Of a stretch of DNA of 64,000 nt, positions 25,367 through 33,969 are shown piece after piece. A program made the translations under genes and the position numbers. Source of the DNA: Paenibacillus oryzae (GTDB lineage Bacteria > Bacillota > Bacilli > Paenibacillales > Paenibacillaceae). Position 1 is the stretch's first letter; each line of letters begins with the position of its first letter. Location: contig NZ_LYPA01000065.1 of the NCBI RefSeq assembly GCF_001675045.1, positions 1-64,000 on the forward strand, written 5' to 3'. The notes below the pieces were generated by a model. The model had not been told where the DNA came from, did no database searches, and worked only from the letters and a program-made list of their open reading frames with translations.

Positions 25367-25416
25367 GGCTCGTGCAGGATGGAGTCGTCCTTCATGAAGG
25401 GAGAGGAGAGGGAAAC

Positions 25417-28400
25417 GTGCTATTTCGCAAAGATTCATTGGATATTAAACGGATATTGGCGGTTCTTGACTCGATAGGATATTCTGACAGAATGAAACAA
25501 ATGGCGGCTTGGGGTCGTGAGCATAAGGGAGATAAAGCGTATCGGAACCTGCTGGTACTCCTTCTGGATAGCGGTAGCGCCTATGAGGGGCATTTGGCTT
25601 TAACCGGCGCGAGTGTAACCAGTGATGCTCAAGCTATTTTGTTAGCTTTGAGTCATGAGAAGGCTGGGGTAAGGAGCCGGGCAGCCAGACTTCTGCCGGA
25701 GGTTATCGGTGACGGCGGTTCTGATTTCCCCATTGAAGCACAGCTTGATTCTCTGTCCCATGAATGCCGCCGTCAATTGCTGCGGAGCATTGTAATCGTC
25801 CACCGGCAGGACTGGGCCGAGCGGCTGCTGCCGCTTGTGCTTGCACGCTATGGAGGACATGAGGCCGCAACACTGCTCCCCGCATGCAGGGAGGAAACGG
25901 TTCGTCTTCGCCTTCCAGAGCTGAGCTATGCGCTACATAATTGGAAAATGATTACGCAGCGTTATCCGGATATCGTAGCGGCTCATTTTCAGGATACATT
26001 GCAACAGGCATCGCATCGGGAAAAGGCTGATGTATGGTGGAGATTTGCAACCGCGATAGAGATATTATGCACACTAAGGCCAAGGATTGTTTTGGAGTGT
26101 GCATTGAAGCTTGGTCCAACCAACCAGCTTCATCCTGTCTTGAGATCTCGTCTGGGCATTCTGATGGAAACCAGCCCCGATGAAGTCTTGATGCTGCTCA
26201 CGATTGAGGAAGCACGAGGCGATTTGCTGAATCATGGCGTGCCGGCAGGCGTCTTGAAAAGAAGGAAGCTATTTTCCATACAGCAATGGGCTGATTTAAC
26301 TTCCTTGATGGCTCAGCAGCCTTCCCATGTTGCAAAGGTGCTGGATACTCTAGCGCCGTCCTGGCGCGGAGCGGTTTTTGAAGCGGCCTACAAGGAGGAA
26401 GACCGTAGTAAGCGGATATTCCCGACGCTTCTGCTGGATGTTTTGCCGCATGGCTTGCGCGATCGGGAGGCCGAGCGAATGCTGGGTTTGCGGGAGATAC
26501 AGGAACGTCGGGAAAGCAAGCTGGAAATAACAGCGAGACGAGGAATTGCTCATGTCCGTGCTACGTTGGAGGGCGCTGCAGCGGTATCCGGGGCGGAGGA
26601 GCGCGCAGCGGCTTATGCCCTACTTATTCGAAGCACTATTTTATCCCGAAGCGGAATGGATGAAACGTTACATTTTTTGACGCGGATTAAAAACGATCAG
26701 GACCCCGTGCGCAATACGGTTATGGCCGAGCTTGCAAATTGCCCTGCTCCGCTATTTACGGAAGAACATATTGATAAGTTGACCTTGCTTGCGGACAGTG
26801 TCATTGAAGCAAGGGATACCTCCTACGGGACCCGAACATCTATCGAGAATCTGGCCTTTATCCTGCTTCGTTATCATGCCATGCAGCCAGAGGGCCGTCT
26901 ATTTCAATTTGCGCTGCGGACATTTACCCGAATGGCAATGCGGGATGGACAGTTTATGCTGCGCACCATGGACTGGGAAAGCGTGCCGGATCATGCGCTG
27001 AATCTTCTGGCGGATGAGCTTTATGCTCTGGGCATGGAAGCCAACAAACGGGAGAGCTACACCTACATCCTGCGGATGGCGGGATCGTTTGGCAAATCCA
27101 TAGAACGGCTCCCCAAGCTTCAAGAGTTGTTAAAGGAGCTGCTGCAAGCAAAAACGGTGCCGTCGCAGGCCGTTCATTATTGGCTTGCTCCGCGCAAAAC
27201 ACGCGATGAACGGGTAAAGGAGCTGCTGGACAAAGACCCCTCCTTCATTTTTTTTCATGAGGTATTTACGCATTTGCATCAAAAGCGTCAGGAATGGCTG
27301 GACCCGTTCATTTCAGGGGCCATTATTAAAGGACGGCATCTTTCAGGGAAAACCATTTATCTTGTTCCTGCATCGGATGGCTTTTACCGCTGGCTGCCCC
27401 GCCAGCAAAAAGCGCTGGCCGTCCTGCTGGAAAAAGTCGCACTGGATGTCAAACGTAATGTTTATGAGCGTTCTGCGGCAATGAAAAGCCTGGCAAAAAT
27501 GCCGGACTATCTTTCTGATCAGTTGACGAAGCTGACAAAAGATGGGGAGGTGCAGATTGCCGAGGCGGCGCTGCATGCCTGCTCCTTAGGGGAACAGCCG
27601 GAAAAGGCACTGCCTATCCTGCTGAACAATCTGGATAGCGACCGTGCTCGCGTAGCGATGTATGCCATTCCCCGGTGCTTGCGCCGAGTGAAGCCGGATC
27701 AAGCGGCCTCTATGCTTGAAAGCCTTCTGGACAGGGACAAGCTGAAAATAACCGTCAGAAAAGAAGCCATTCGTCTGCTGGGTGCTTTTAAAAGTAGTGA
27801 GGGCATGGGACTTCTGCTGCGTGAATCTAAGAAACCAAACGTCCACAAGGATGTTGCCATTGCGATAGGTCATGCAGCCAGGCAATGGCTTGATGATGAG
27901 CGAAGCTGGGATATTTTAAAGGAAATGGCTTTGTCGCCGGAGCGGGATATTGTAAAAAGCTTGCTTTACCAGAAGCCGGGCGAGCTTCCTGTTAAGGATC
28001 GGCCGCGCTATGCGCAATGGATTGCAGAAATAGCGGGCCGTGCCGACGGGGAAGTCGCTGTAGAAGCTTTCCAGGCATTGCAGCTATGGGCGGATGGAAA
28101 TGAAGCTTTGCTTGCCGGCTCTGCGGGCAAAGCCATTATGGATATGGGCAACAGCGTCAGTTGGAAGGCGGCACTGTATACCCTGATGTTTGCTTGCCGA
28201 GACGGCGCGATAAATGAGGCGTTAATTGGTTTATGCAAAAGCTTGGCCGAAAAGGAAGAGGACTTGCAATGGAACGCGTGCGGCGAGAGGGATCTTCCGT
28301 ATCGTCAGCGGTTATTAGAAGTAATAGACAAGGCGGTTTCATTGCCGCAGCATACAAGGCAAAGACTGCTGCCTTTATATGAAGGCATGATTGGTGCGTT

Positions 28401-28794
28401 GGCCCGGAGGGAATCGATGAAGCCGGCTGTTATTAAATTGCATCTGGCCATGATTGACTGGAATAGAGCTGATACGGCAATTGACCCTTTAGAGCAAGTG
28501 ATACAGATCGTACAAGGGAAACCGCATTTATTGAATTATGCCTATAAATTTATTATTCAAGCTATAGATGCGAGCAAGGGATTGTGGAAGCCTGAGGAGC
28601 TTCTGGGCATCGTTGATCATCTGAAGGCCCAGACGCCTTTTGAGGCTCAGTATGTAGCCCTTCCTTTACTGCAGGCGGCAGGAAAGCTGTTATTATGGAA
28701 TCCGGCTTGCGCCGAACGCTTACGGGCGTATCGCAAGCATGAGCATGAGGCGGTTCGCCTGTTGGCTCTGGACATTTGGACGGTTAATGAATAA
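25417..28794 (+). CDS. Large HEAT-like alpha-solenoid protein
   Basis: A 1,125-residue protein with no signal peptide or TM segment. It consists of helical repeats resembling HEAT repeats, clearest at about residues 690-830 (for example EVQIAEAALHACSL, ARVAMYAIPRCLRR, VRKEAIRLLGAFKS). Such solenoids are protein-binding scaffolds; no enzyme motif is visible. GTG at 25417 is chosen because AGGAG lies 8 bp upstream; the in-frame GTG at 25372 has none. It follows barstar by 50 bp on the same strand. Function unknown. Confidence 0.7.
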   Translation: MLFRKDSLDIKRILAVLDSIGYSDRMKQMAAWGREHKGDKAYRNLLVLLLDSGSAYEGHLALTGASVTSDAQAILLALSHEKAGVRSRAARLLPEVIGDGGSDFPIEAQLDSLSHECRRQLLRSIVIVHRQDWAERLLPLVLARYGGHEAATLLPACREETVRLRLPELSYALHNWKMITQRYPDIVAAHFQDTLQQASHREKADVWWRFATAIEILCTLRPRIVLECALKLGPTNQLHPVLRSRLGILMETSPDEVLMLLTIEEARGDLLNHGVPAGVLKRRKLFSIQQWADLTSLMAQQPSHVAKVLDTLAPSWRGAVFEAAYKEEDRSKRIFPTLLLDVLPHGLRDREAERMLGLREIQERRESKLEITARRGIAHVRATLEGAAAVSGAEERAAAYALLIRSTILSRSGMDETLHFLTRIKNDQDPVRNTVMAELANCPAPLFTEEHIDKLTLLADSVIEARDTSYGTRTSIENLAFILLRYHAMQPEGRLFQFALRTFTRMAMRDGQFMLRTMDWESVPDHALNLLADELYALGMEANKRESYTYILRMAGSFGKSIERLPKLQELLKELLQAKTVPSQAVHYWLAPRKTRDERVKELLDKDPSFIFFHEVFTHLHQKRQEWLDPFISGAIIKGRHLSGKTIYLVPASDGFYRWLPRQQKALAVLLEKVALDVKRNVYERSAAMKSLAKMPDYLSDQLTKLTKDGEVQIAEAALHACSLGEQPEKALPILLNNLDSDRARVAMYAIPRCLRRVKPDQAASMLESLLDRDKLKITVRKEAIRLLGAFKSSEGMGLLLRESKKPNVHKDVAIAIGHAARQWLDDERSWDILKEMALSPERDIVKSLLYQKPGELPVKDRPRYAQWIAEIAGRADGEVAVEAFQALQLWADGNEALLAGSAGKAIMDMGNSVSWKAALYTLMFACRDGAINEALIGLCKSLAEKEEDLQWNACGERDLPYRQRLLEVIDKAVSLPQHTRQRLLPLYEGMIGALARRESMKPAVIKLHLAMIDWNRADTAIDPLEQVIQIVQGKPHLLNYAYKFIIQAIDASKGLWKPEELLGIVDHLKAQTPFEAQYVALPLLQAAGKLLLWNPACAERLRAYRKHEHEAVRLLALDIWTVNE

Positions 28795-28814
28795 ACCCAA
28801 TAAGAGACTATTTA

Positions 28815-29373
28815 TTTTTTGACAAGATTACGGTATTGTACGGCAGCAATGGCTCTGGCAAATCAACGTTGCTGAACTTGATTGCCAACAAGCTGGACAT
28901 AACAGGGGCTGAAAAAATGACGGCTATTGGTCACAGCCCTTATGTGCAGCTTTTCCTGGATGAAAGCAGCTATGCGCTGGGGCGAGATGAAAGGGAGCAT
29001 GATATCAGAAAGCTGCCGGAAGGCAGCCAGTATATCAAGTCTGAGGATATTTTGTACGAAATCAAAAAAAATCCAGCAGGCAGATGTGCTTCGCGAGGGC
29101 TTACGCTATGAGGAGATGAAGCAAGGGATGGGCAGAGCCGAGGCGGAGAAGCTGGAGCAATCCTTTGCTTCCCGGCCGATTGTATTTATTGGACGAACCG
29201 GAAACGTCGCTTTCTCCGCAAAACCAAATCAGGCTGGCAGAGCAAATTAACGAGCTTGCACGTTATTTGGACAGCCAGTTTATTATAGCGAGCCACTCGC
29301 CATTTATGCTAGGTACGCTTAATGCCAAACTATACAATCTGGACGCTGGCGTATTGCAGACAAACTGGCGATA
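28815..29373 (+). pseudogene. Broken AAA/ABC-type ATPase
   Basis: Remnant of a small AAA-family ATPase. Walker A (LYGSNGSGKSTLLN) is near 28845, and the Walker B/D-loop block LYLLDEPETSLSPQN with the H-loop IIASHSPFML is near 29190-29320. The gene lacks sequence before Walker A, has one extra A in an A8 run near 29066, and shifts frame again near 29180. The expected signature region before Walker B is missing. Homology seems to stop near 29373, where the upstream region of the next gene begins. With two shifts and missing parts this cannot make a working ATPase. Confidence 0.75.
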
Positions 29374-29415
29374 TCGGCTAAATCGGGAATCACTGTGCGG
29401 AACTTTGGATGTAAA

Positions 29416-29430
29416 TGATATTGATAATCA
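29416..29430. promoter_or_regulatory. Fur box upstream of the AraC-type regulator
   Basis: TGATATTGATAATCA matches the 7-1-7 Fur consensus TGATAAT-N-ATTATCA at 12 of 14 specified positions. It lies 55 bp before the GTG of the siderophore-locus regulator, suggesting iron repression. Confidence 0.6.
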
Positions 29431-29484
29431 TAAGCAATGTATTTATCATACAAAGTAAACCGATTGTGAAGGAGTGGATGGCAG

Positions 29485-31020
29485 GTGTTTCAGGAAAATG
29501 ATCCTGCGTATACGTTTACACCAGACCGGATAGACGAGCTGTCTTATTTATGGACACGTTCTGCAATTAAATTAACAGATGTTCGGTATCAGCATTACGA
29601 GCCGGGGCAGACCCTAACCAATTATCGCATGCCCAGCAGTATGCTGATTTTCTTCTGTGGCGTGCAGGCCCAAGTGGAGCTAAATGGGACTGTTATGATA
29701 ATGGGGCGTTTCGGTGTGCTTCATGGCGGGAAAGGGACAAACCTGAGCATTTCCCCTTCTGAAGCGGTAGCAAAGGTTTTTATGGTGTTTTATAAAGCGG
29801 AGCGCCCCTCCTTATGGAACAAGGAATTGCAGCAGCGGCTGGAGCTGGCCAATCCTTTTGTGCAGCTGTTTGCATATACACCCGGCAACCCGCTCAGGCT
29901 CCTTGATATGTTTCAGCAAATGGTGAACAGCTGGCAGCACAGGACGTCGCTGGAACACCTGCATGCTAAAGGCTTATTTTATCTGCTGATTCGTGAGGTG
30001 TATAAGGATCTGAAAAAGGGCGACAATATTTTTCTTCAGCCCGATCCTGTGGTCTCCACCAGACGTTATCTGGATGACTATTACATGAAGCCTATGCTGT
30101 TTGAGGAGATTGCCGAAAGATTTGCCATTAGTCGAGGGCAATTAACAAGGCTATTCAAGAAGCGGGTGGGTATGAGCCTGCAGGAGTATCTTACAATAAA
30201 GCGGCTTGAAGCGGCACGCCGCCTTTTGCTTTATACCAATGCAACGATTAAGGAGGTTGCATTGGGGTGCGGCATGACCGAGGAGTTAAATCTGATTCGA
30301 TCGTTTAAAAAGTATTATCGTATAACCCCGAGTGAGTTCCGGAACAAAAAGATATCTTCCATGCACGGTTGTGATATTGATAATGATTATCGATATCCCT
30401 ACAATGAGAGGGAGCTGGAAAATCCGGCGAAAACTCACAGAGACGGGGAGTTAGGCATGTTTGGACAGATAAGAGGCAAGGAAATGATCGTAGCGGCAGC
30501 AATAAGTTTGATGCTGATATTATCAGCGTGTACGTCAAACGCTTCGGTTAATACTGGAGGGACGGCAAGTCCTTCTCCGGCAAATTCGCCTGCGTTGACT
30601 CAGCAAACCCAAGGGACGGATGTTGTTGAGTCTCAAACGAGAATTGTCAAAACAACAAAGGGAGATGTTGAGGTTCCGGCGAAGCCACAGCGTGTTGTTG
30701 TTCAATATTTGATGGGCGATGTCGTTGCAATGGGGATTATGCCGGTTGGAATATCGGATGTTTACGAGGGTGCTGCTTTTTCAGAACTGGTAGAGGAATC
30801 TACTGGCCTGGGGTGGTTTCCTGAGTGGGAGGGCGAAAGCATTATGCTGCTGGAGCCTGACTTAATACTTGTAATTGACGAGGATCATGTAGAGAAGTTT
30901 TCAGGTATTGCACCTACGGTTTATATTCCACAAGGGGAATTGACCCAGGATGAGAGGCTTACCTTTATCGGGGAAGTGCTTAATCGTCAGGAGGAGGCTG
31001 CTGAAGCCATTAAATCGTAG
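29485..31020 (+). CDS. AraC-family regulator reading in frame into a substrate-binding protein
   Basis: The first ~300 residues are an AraC regulator: a cupin-like N-terminus and a C-terminal double helix-turn-helix (FEEIAERFAISRGQLTRLF and IKEVALGCGMTEELNLIRSF, ending ITPSEFR). With no stop, the frame then passes through a Fur box and a lipoprotein signal (LSAC) into a siderophore-binding domain, ending at an amber codon at 31018. Regulators fused to such domains (Btr type) exist, but those are soluble. Here the internal signal peptide and its own ribosome site suggest two adjacent genes that lost the stop between them. GTG start with AAGGAG 11 bp upstream. Confidence 0.7.
   Translation: MFQENDPAYTFTPDRIDELSYLWTRSAIKLTDVRYQHYEPGQTLTNYRMPSSMLIFFCGVQAQVELNGTVMIMGRFGVLHGGKGTNLSISPSEAVAKVFMVFYKAERPSLWNKELQQRLELANPFVQLFAYTPGNPLRLLDMFQQMVNSWQHRTSLEHLHAKGLFYLLIREVYKDLKKGDNIFLQPDPVVSTRRYLDDYYMKPMLFEEIAERFAISRGQLTRLFKKRVGMSLQEYLTIKRLEAARRLLLYTNATIKEVALGCGMTEELNLIRSFKKYYRITPSEFRNKKISSMHGCDIDNDYRYPYNERELENPAKTHRDGELGMFGQIRGKEMIVAAAISLMLILSACTSNASVNTGGTASPSPANSPALTQQTQGTDVVESQTRIVKTTKGDVEVPAKPQRVVVQYLMGDVVAMGIMPVGISDVYEGAAFSELVEESTGLGWFPEWEGESIMLLEPDLILVIDEDHVEKFSGIAPTVYIPQGELTQDERLTFIGEVLNRQEEAAEAIKS
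30378..30392. promoter_or_regulatory. Near-perfect Fur box inside the reading frame
   Basis: TGATAATGATTATCG matches the 7-1-7 Fur consensus at all but the last base. It is the core of a 25-bp palindrome at 30372-30396. It lies about 65 bp before the ATG at 30457 of the substrate-binding lipoprotein, where an operator for that gene would be expected, but within sequence translated as the regulator's C-terminal extension. Confidence 0.75.
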
Positions 31021-31455
31021 GATGTTACTCTGGAAGAGGCAAAGGCTAAGCTATCTCAGGCCGGCTTCGAGAATTATACCGTATCTGTGTTTGAAGGCGG
31101 GGCAGATCGGGCGATGGATGTTCACGGCGGTAAATACGGCACGGGAGGCATCGTTTATGCTTCACTGGGCTTAAAGCCTACCGAGGCTATACAAAAATAT
31201 ATTATAGACAAGGACTCCTATAGTGAATTAATTTCCTTTGAAATATTGAATCAATATACCGGAGATTTTATTATCCGAAATGTCTTCGACGACATGCCGG
31301 ACTTATCCGGAGATGCGATCTGGAATGCACTTCCGGCTGTACAAAATAATCGAATCATTGACATCGATTTTGGCTTTAGCTATTACAGTGACATTTATTC
31401 TGCGGCGGCTCAAATCAAATATGTAACAGAAGCATTATTGCGCGCAGTTGAATAG
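30457..31455 (+). pseudogene. Ferric-siderophore binding lipoprotein with in-frame amber stop
   Basis: From the ATG at 30457 (GGGGAG 6 bp upstream) a 332-codon periplasmic-binding-type lipoprotein can be read: signal peptide with lipobox LSAC (Cys25), then a BtuF/FhuD-like fold (KPQRVVVQYLMGDVVAMGI, LEPDLILVIDE). The frame is cut by TAG at 31018-31020 about 56% of the way along. It then continues in the same frame to 31455 through the second lobe, ending VTEALLRAVE. Without suppression or correction only the first lobe is made, so ligand binding should be lost. The two FecCD permease genes follow. Confidence 0.8.
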
Positions 31456-31517
31456 ACTGCTCCGCTCCTTGCTTGCACAATAATCAATCTTTATGAACAA
31501 GAGGGAAGGAAGCGATA

Positions 31518-32543
31518 ATGGGAATTGAGCCAGTGCAAAAACGCCATGGCGCAAACCTCTTTATTCTATACATGGCGATTGGGCTTGGATTAACGGTTTT
31601 GGTTTCGGTAGCATCGATCAGCTTCGGTGCTGCCGATATGCAATTGGCTACCGTATGGGAGGCTATTGCTCGATATAATCCTGCTCTAATGGAACATCAA
31701 ATCATTCATACACTTCGCCTCCCGCGTACAGCAGCCGATTTGGTCGTTGGCTGCAGTCTCGCTGTATGCGGGGCAATTATGCAGGGAACAACGCGCAATC
31801 CTCTGGCAGATTCCGGCTTGATGGGTGTGAGCTCCGGCGCAGCATTCGCTATTGCTTTTAGTCTAGCCTTTTTTCCGGGCTCCGACTATTGGAAGGTTAT
31901 GATTTTTGCTTGCTTTGGCGCAGCGATTGCAACGGGAATGACCTATTTTATTGCTTCACTTGGCAGACGGGGGATGACACCGCAGCGGCTTGTGCTTGCA
32001 GGTTTGTCCATTTCCATGTTGTTTGGCGCGCTCAGTCAATATTTGGCGATTAACTATGATCTGGGCAAAGCGCTTGCCTATTGGACGGCGGGCAGCACGA
32101 CAGGCGCTCAATGGATGGAACTGCTTCTGGTATCTCCCATATTTGTTGGCGGTTTGTTTCTGGCGCTGGCATTGTCCCCCTCCATTACAGTTCTAAGTCT
32201 GGGCAATGATGTGGCCGACGGACTTGGCATTCGCACCGGCTTGGTTAAGGGGTTGTCTACGCTTGTAGTGCTTGTACTGACAGGACTTGCCGTTGTAATC
32301 GCCGGACCCCTTGGCTTTATCGGATTGATTACGCCTCATATTGTTCGTTATATGGTTGGGGTCGATTATCGCTACATTATTCCTGCCTCTGCAGTATACG
32401 GCGCATTGCTGACTGTTTCGGCCGACCTGATAGGTCGTATAATCAATAAGCCATATGAAACTCCAATTGGTATTGTTTTATCTATCATCGGTGTGCCTTA
32501 CTTCCTCCTTCTGGCGCGCAAGCAAAGGAGGGAGTTTGAATGA
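31518..32543 (+). CDS. FecCD-family iron-siderophore ABC permease
   Basis: A 341-residue inner-membrane permease of the FecCD/BtuC family with about 9-10 TM helices. Conserved blocks include LRLPRTAADLVVGCSLAVCG, MQGTTRNPLADSGLMGVSSG, the cytoplasmic coupling-helix region SLGNDVADGLGIRTG, and GPLGFIGLITPHIVRYMVG. It forms a heterodimer with the product of the next gene. An ATP-binding subunit is not encoded nearby; in these bacteria a shared FhuC-type ATPase may serve. GGAAGGAAG precedes the ATG. The permease looks intact although the binding-protein gene upstream is interrupted. Confidence 0.9.
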   Translation: MGIEPVQKRHGANLFILYMAIGLGLTVLVSVASISFGAADMQLATVWEAIARYNPALMEHQIIHTLRLPRTAADLVVGCSLAVCGAIMQGTTRNPLADSGLMGVSSGAAFAIAFSLAFFPGSDYWKVMIFACFGAAIATGMTYFIASLGRRGMTPQRLVLAGLSISMLFGALSQYLAINYDLGKALAYWTAGSTTGAQWMELLLVSPIFVGGLFLALALSPSITVLSLGNDVADGLGIRTGLVKGLSTLVVLVLTGLAVVIAGPLGFIGLITPHIVRYMVGVDYRYIIPASAVYGALLTVSADLIGRIINKPYETPIGIVLSIIGVPYFLLLARKQRREFE

Positions 32544-33553
32544 ACGGAAAATGCTATACCTTGCGAAGAGGCATAACGATTATTTCCGTATTGTCTGCAC
32601 TTATTATCATTATTTCCATCATCAGTCTTAATTCGGGCAAAATGAATCTCAGCCCGTTGGAGGTTTTTCATGTTTTTTTGGGCAAAGGAACGGATAACCA
32701 AAACCTGATTGTGTTTAATTTTCGATTGCCTCGCATTTTGCTGGCAATATTGGTTGGGCTAGGCATGGGAGCGGTCGGTGTGGTCATGCAAAGCCTGCTG
32801 CGCAATGATATGGCAAGTCCCGGTACGCTCGGGATTAGCTCCGGGTCAGGGTTGTTTGTATTAATTTTTGTTGTTTATATCGCTTCGCTTGGCGCACGCT
32901 CCTATATTATGCTTCCGCTGCTTGCCTTTACTGGTGGCATTATCGCTGCAGCCCTTATTTTTCTGTTCTCGTATCGACGTGGACGAGAGATGTCGCCAAT
33001 CGGGCTAATATTGACCGGCGTGGCGCTTGGAAGCGGCTATAGTGCTCTCACGACCTATTTAACACTCAGGCTTGATGAAACGCAGTTAAACTTTATGCTG
33101 CGCTGGATGGCAGGAAGCTTGTGGGGGGACGACTGGCGCTATCTGTCTGTATTGTCTCCATGGGTAGCGGCGCTGCTGGGTTATATTTATTACAACGCGC
33201 GCAAATTGAATCTGCTTCATCTCGGAAATCAGATAGCAAAAGGACTTGGACTTGCGATAAAACCTGCATTTCTTGGCTTGTCTATCGCGGCAGTGGCGTT
33301 GTCTTCGGGAACCGTTGCCGTGGGCGGAAGCTTCTTTTTTGTTGGTCTGATCGCACCTCATATGGCTCGGAAGCTTGTTGGTCCCGACCATAGGCTGCTC
33401 GTACCTGCGTCCAGCCTGGCAGGAGGCTTGATTGTAATTGCAGCAGACACGATTACGCGTACGATCAGTCTGGGCGGAGATGTGCCAACAGGAATCGTTA
33501 TTACGGTCATTAGCGTGCCTTATTTTCTCTATTTGCTGGCAAAGGCGAATTGA
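32540..33553 (+). CDS. FecCD-family iron-siderophore ABC permease, second subunit
   Basis: A 337-residue partner permease with the same family blocks: FRLPRILLAILVGLGMGAVG, MQSLLRNDMASPGTLGISSG, HLGNQIAKGLGLAI and VGGSFFFVGLIAPHMARKLVG. Its start overlaps the end of the first permease by 4 bp (ATGA), so the two are translationally coupled and should be made in equal amounts. It ends directly against a remnant of a reductase gene with no terminator between. Confidence 0.9.
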   Translation: MNGKCYTLRRGITIISVLSALIIIISIISLNSGKMNLSPLEVFHVFLGKGTDNQNLIVFNFRLPRILLAILVGLGMGAVGVVMQSLLRNDMASPGTLGISSGSGLFVLIFVVYIASLGARSYIMLPLLAFTGGIIAAALIFLFSYRRGREMSPIGLILTGVALGSGYSALTTYLTLRLDETQLNFMLRWMAGSLWGDDWRYLSVLSPWVAALLGYIYYNARKLNLLHLGNQIAKGLGLAIKPAFLGLSIAAVALSSGTVAVGGSFFFVGLIAPHMARKLVGPDHRLLVPASSLAGGLIVIAADTITRTISLGGDVPTGIVITVISVPYFLYLLAKAN

Positions 33554-33554
33554 G

Positions 33555-33722
33555 CAACGGATCCATCTGATCGCAGGCGCATTTAATGATGCGGTGCTGG
33601 CTGTCAACAGTGCCAAGAAGTATACGGACCCCGAGGCCTGGGAGACGGCGCGCGTCTCCTCGCATAACAGTATCTTCAAGGAAAGGAACAAAGCGTTGGG
33701 GGTGCCCGAGGAGGATGCTTGA
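33555..33722 (+). pseudogene. C-terminal remnant of a ferredoxin-NADP reductase (YumC/YcgT type)
   Basis: Starting within 2 bp of the permease stop, 50-odd codons read RIHLIAGAFNDAVLAVNSAKKY followed by TDPEA and then a polar tail. The pattern LIA-x-x-F-x-[DE]-A-x-x-AVN-x-AK-x-Y-x-DP is the C-terminal end of the thioredoxin-reductase-like ferredoxin/flavodoxin-NADP reductases. The FAD- and NADP-binding parts are missing. Intact siderophore loci often carry such a reductase for iron release, so this looks like a deletion scar. Confidence 0.6.
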
Positions 33723-33798
33723 TAGGCAGCGCACGCTATAGAGATTATTTTTTTGTGTTGAAAATGAGGTAAAGGCTGTGGATTTACCGTTTTGCTTA

Positions 33799-33838
33799 TG
33801 TCCGAAAATGCGCTTTCACGCATTCTCGGACATTTTTT
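33799..33838 (+). terminator. Intrinsic terminator
   Basis: TGTCCGAAAATGCG pairs with CGCATTCTCGGACA (13 of 14, 6-nt loop) and is followed by TTTTTT. It closes the siderophore locus before the sugar transporter operon. Confidence 0.8.
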
Positions 33839-33935
33839 ATTTTGGTCGCTGCATAGAAATAAGAATAGATCAATAAGACATGCGGATAGGTCATTGTTTT
33901 GCGATTTTTGATGCCTTATGATAGCTTCATGCTAC

Positions 33936-33949
33936 TGAAAGCGCTATCA
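33936..33949 (+). promoter_or_regulatory. cre site (CcpA operator)
   Basis: TGAAAGCGCTATCA matches all 14 positions of the cre consensus TGWAARCGYTWWCW. It lies 20 bp before the start of the first permease gene, where CcpA binding would block transcription when preferred sugars are present. Confidence 0.75.
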
Positions 33950-33969
33950 AATAACGGAGGAGTGATAAG

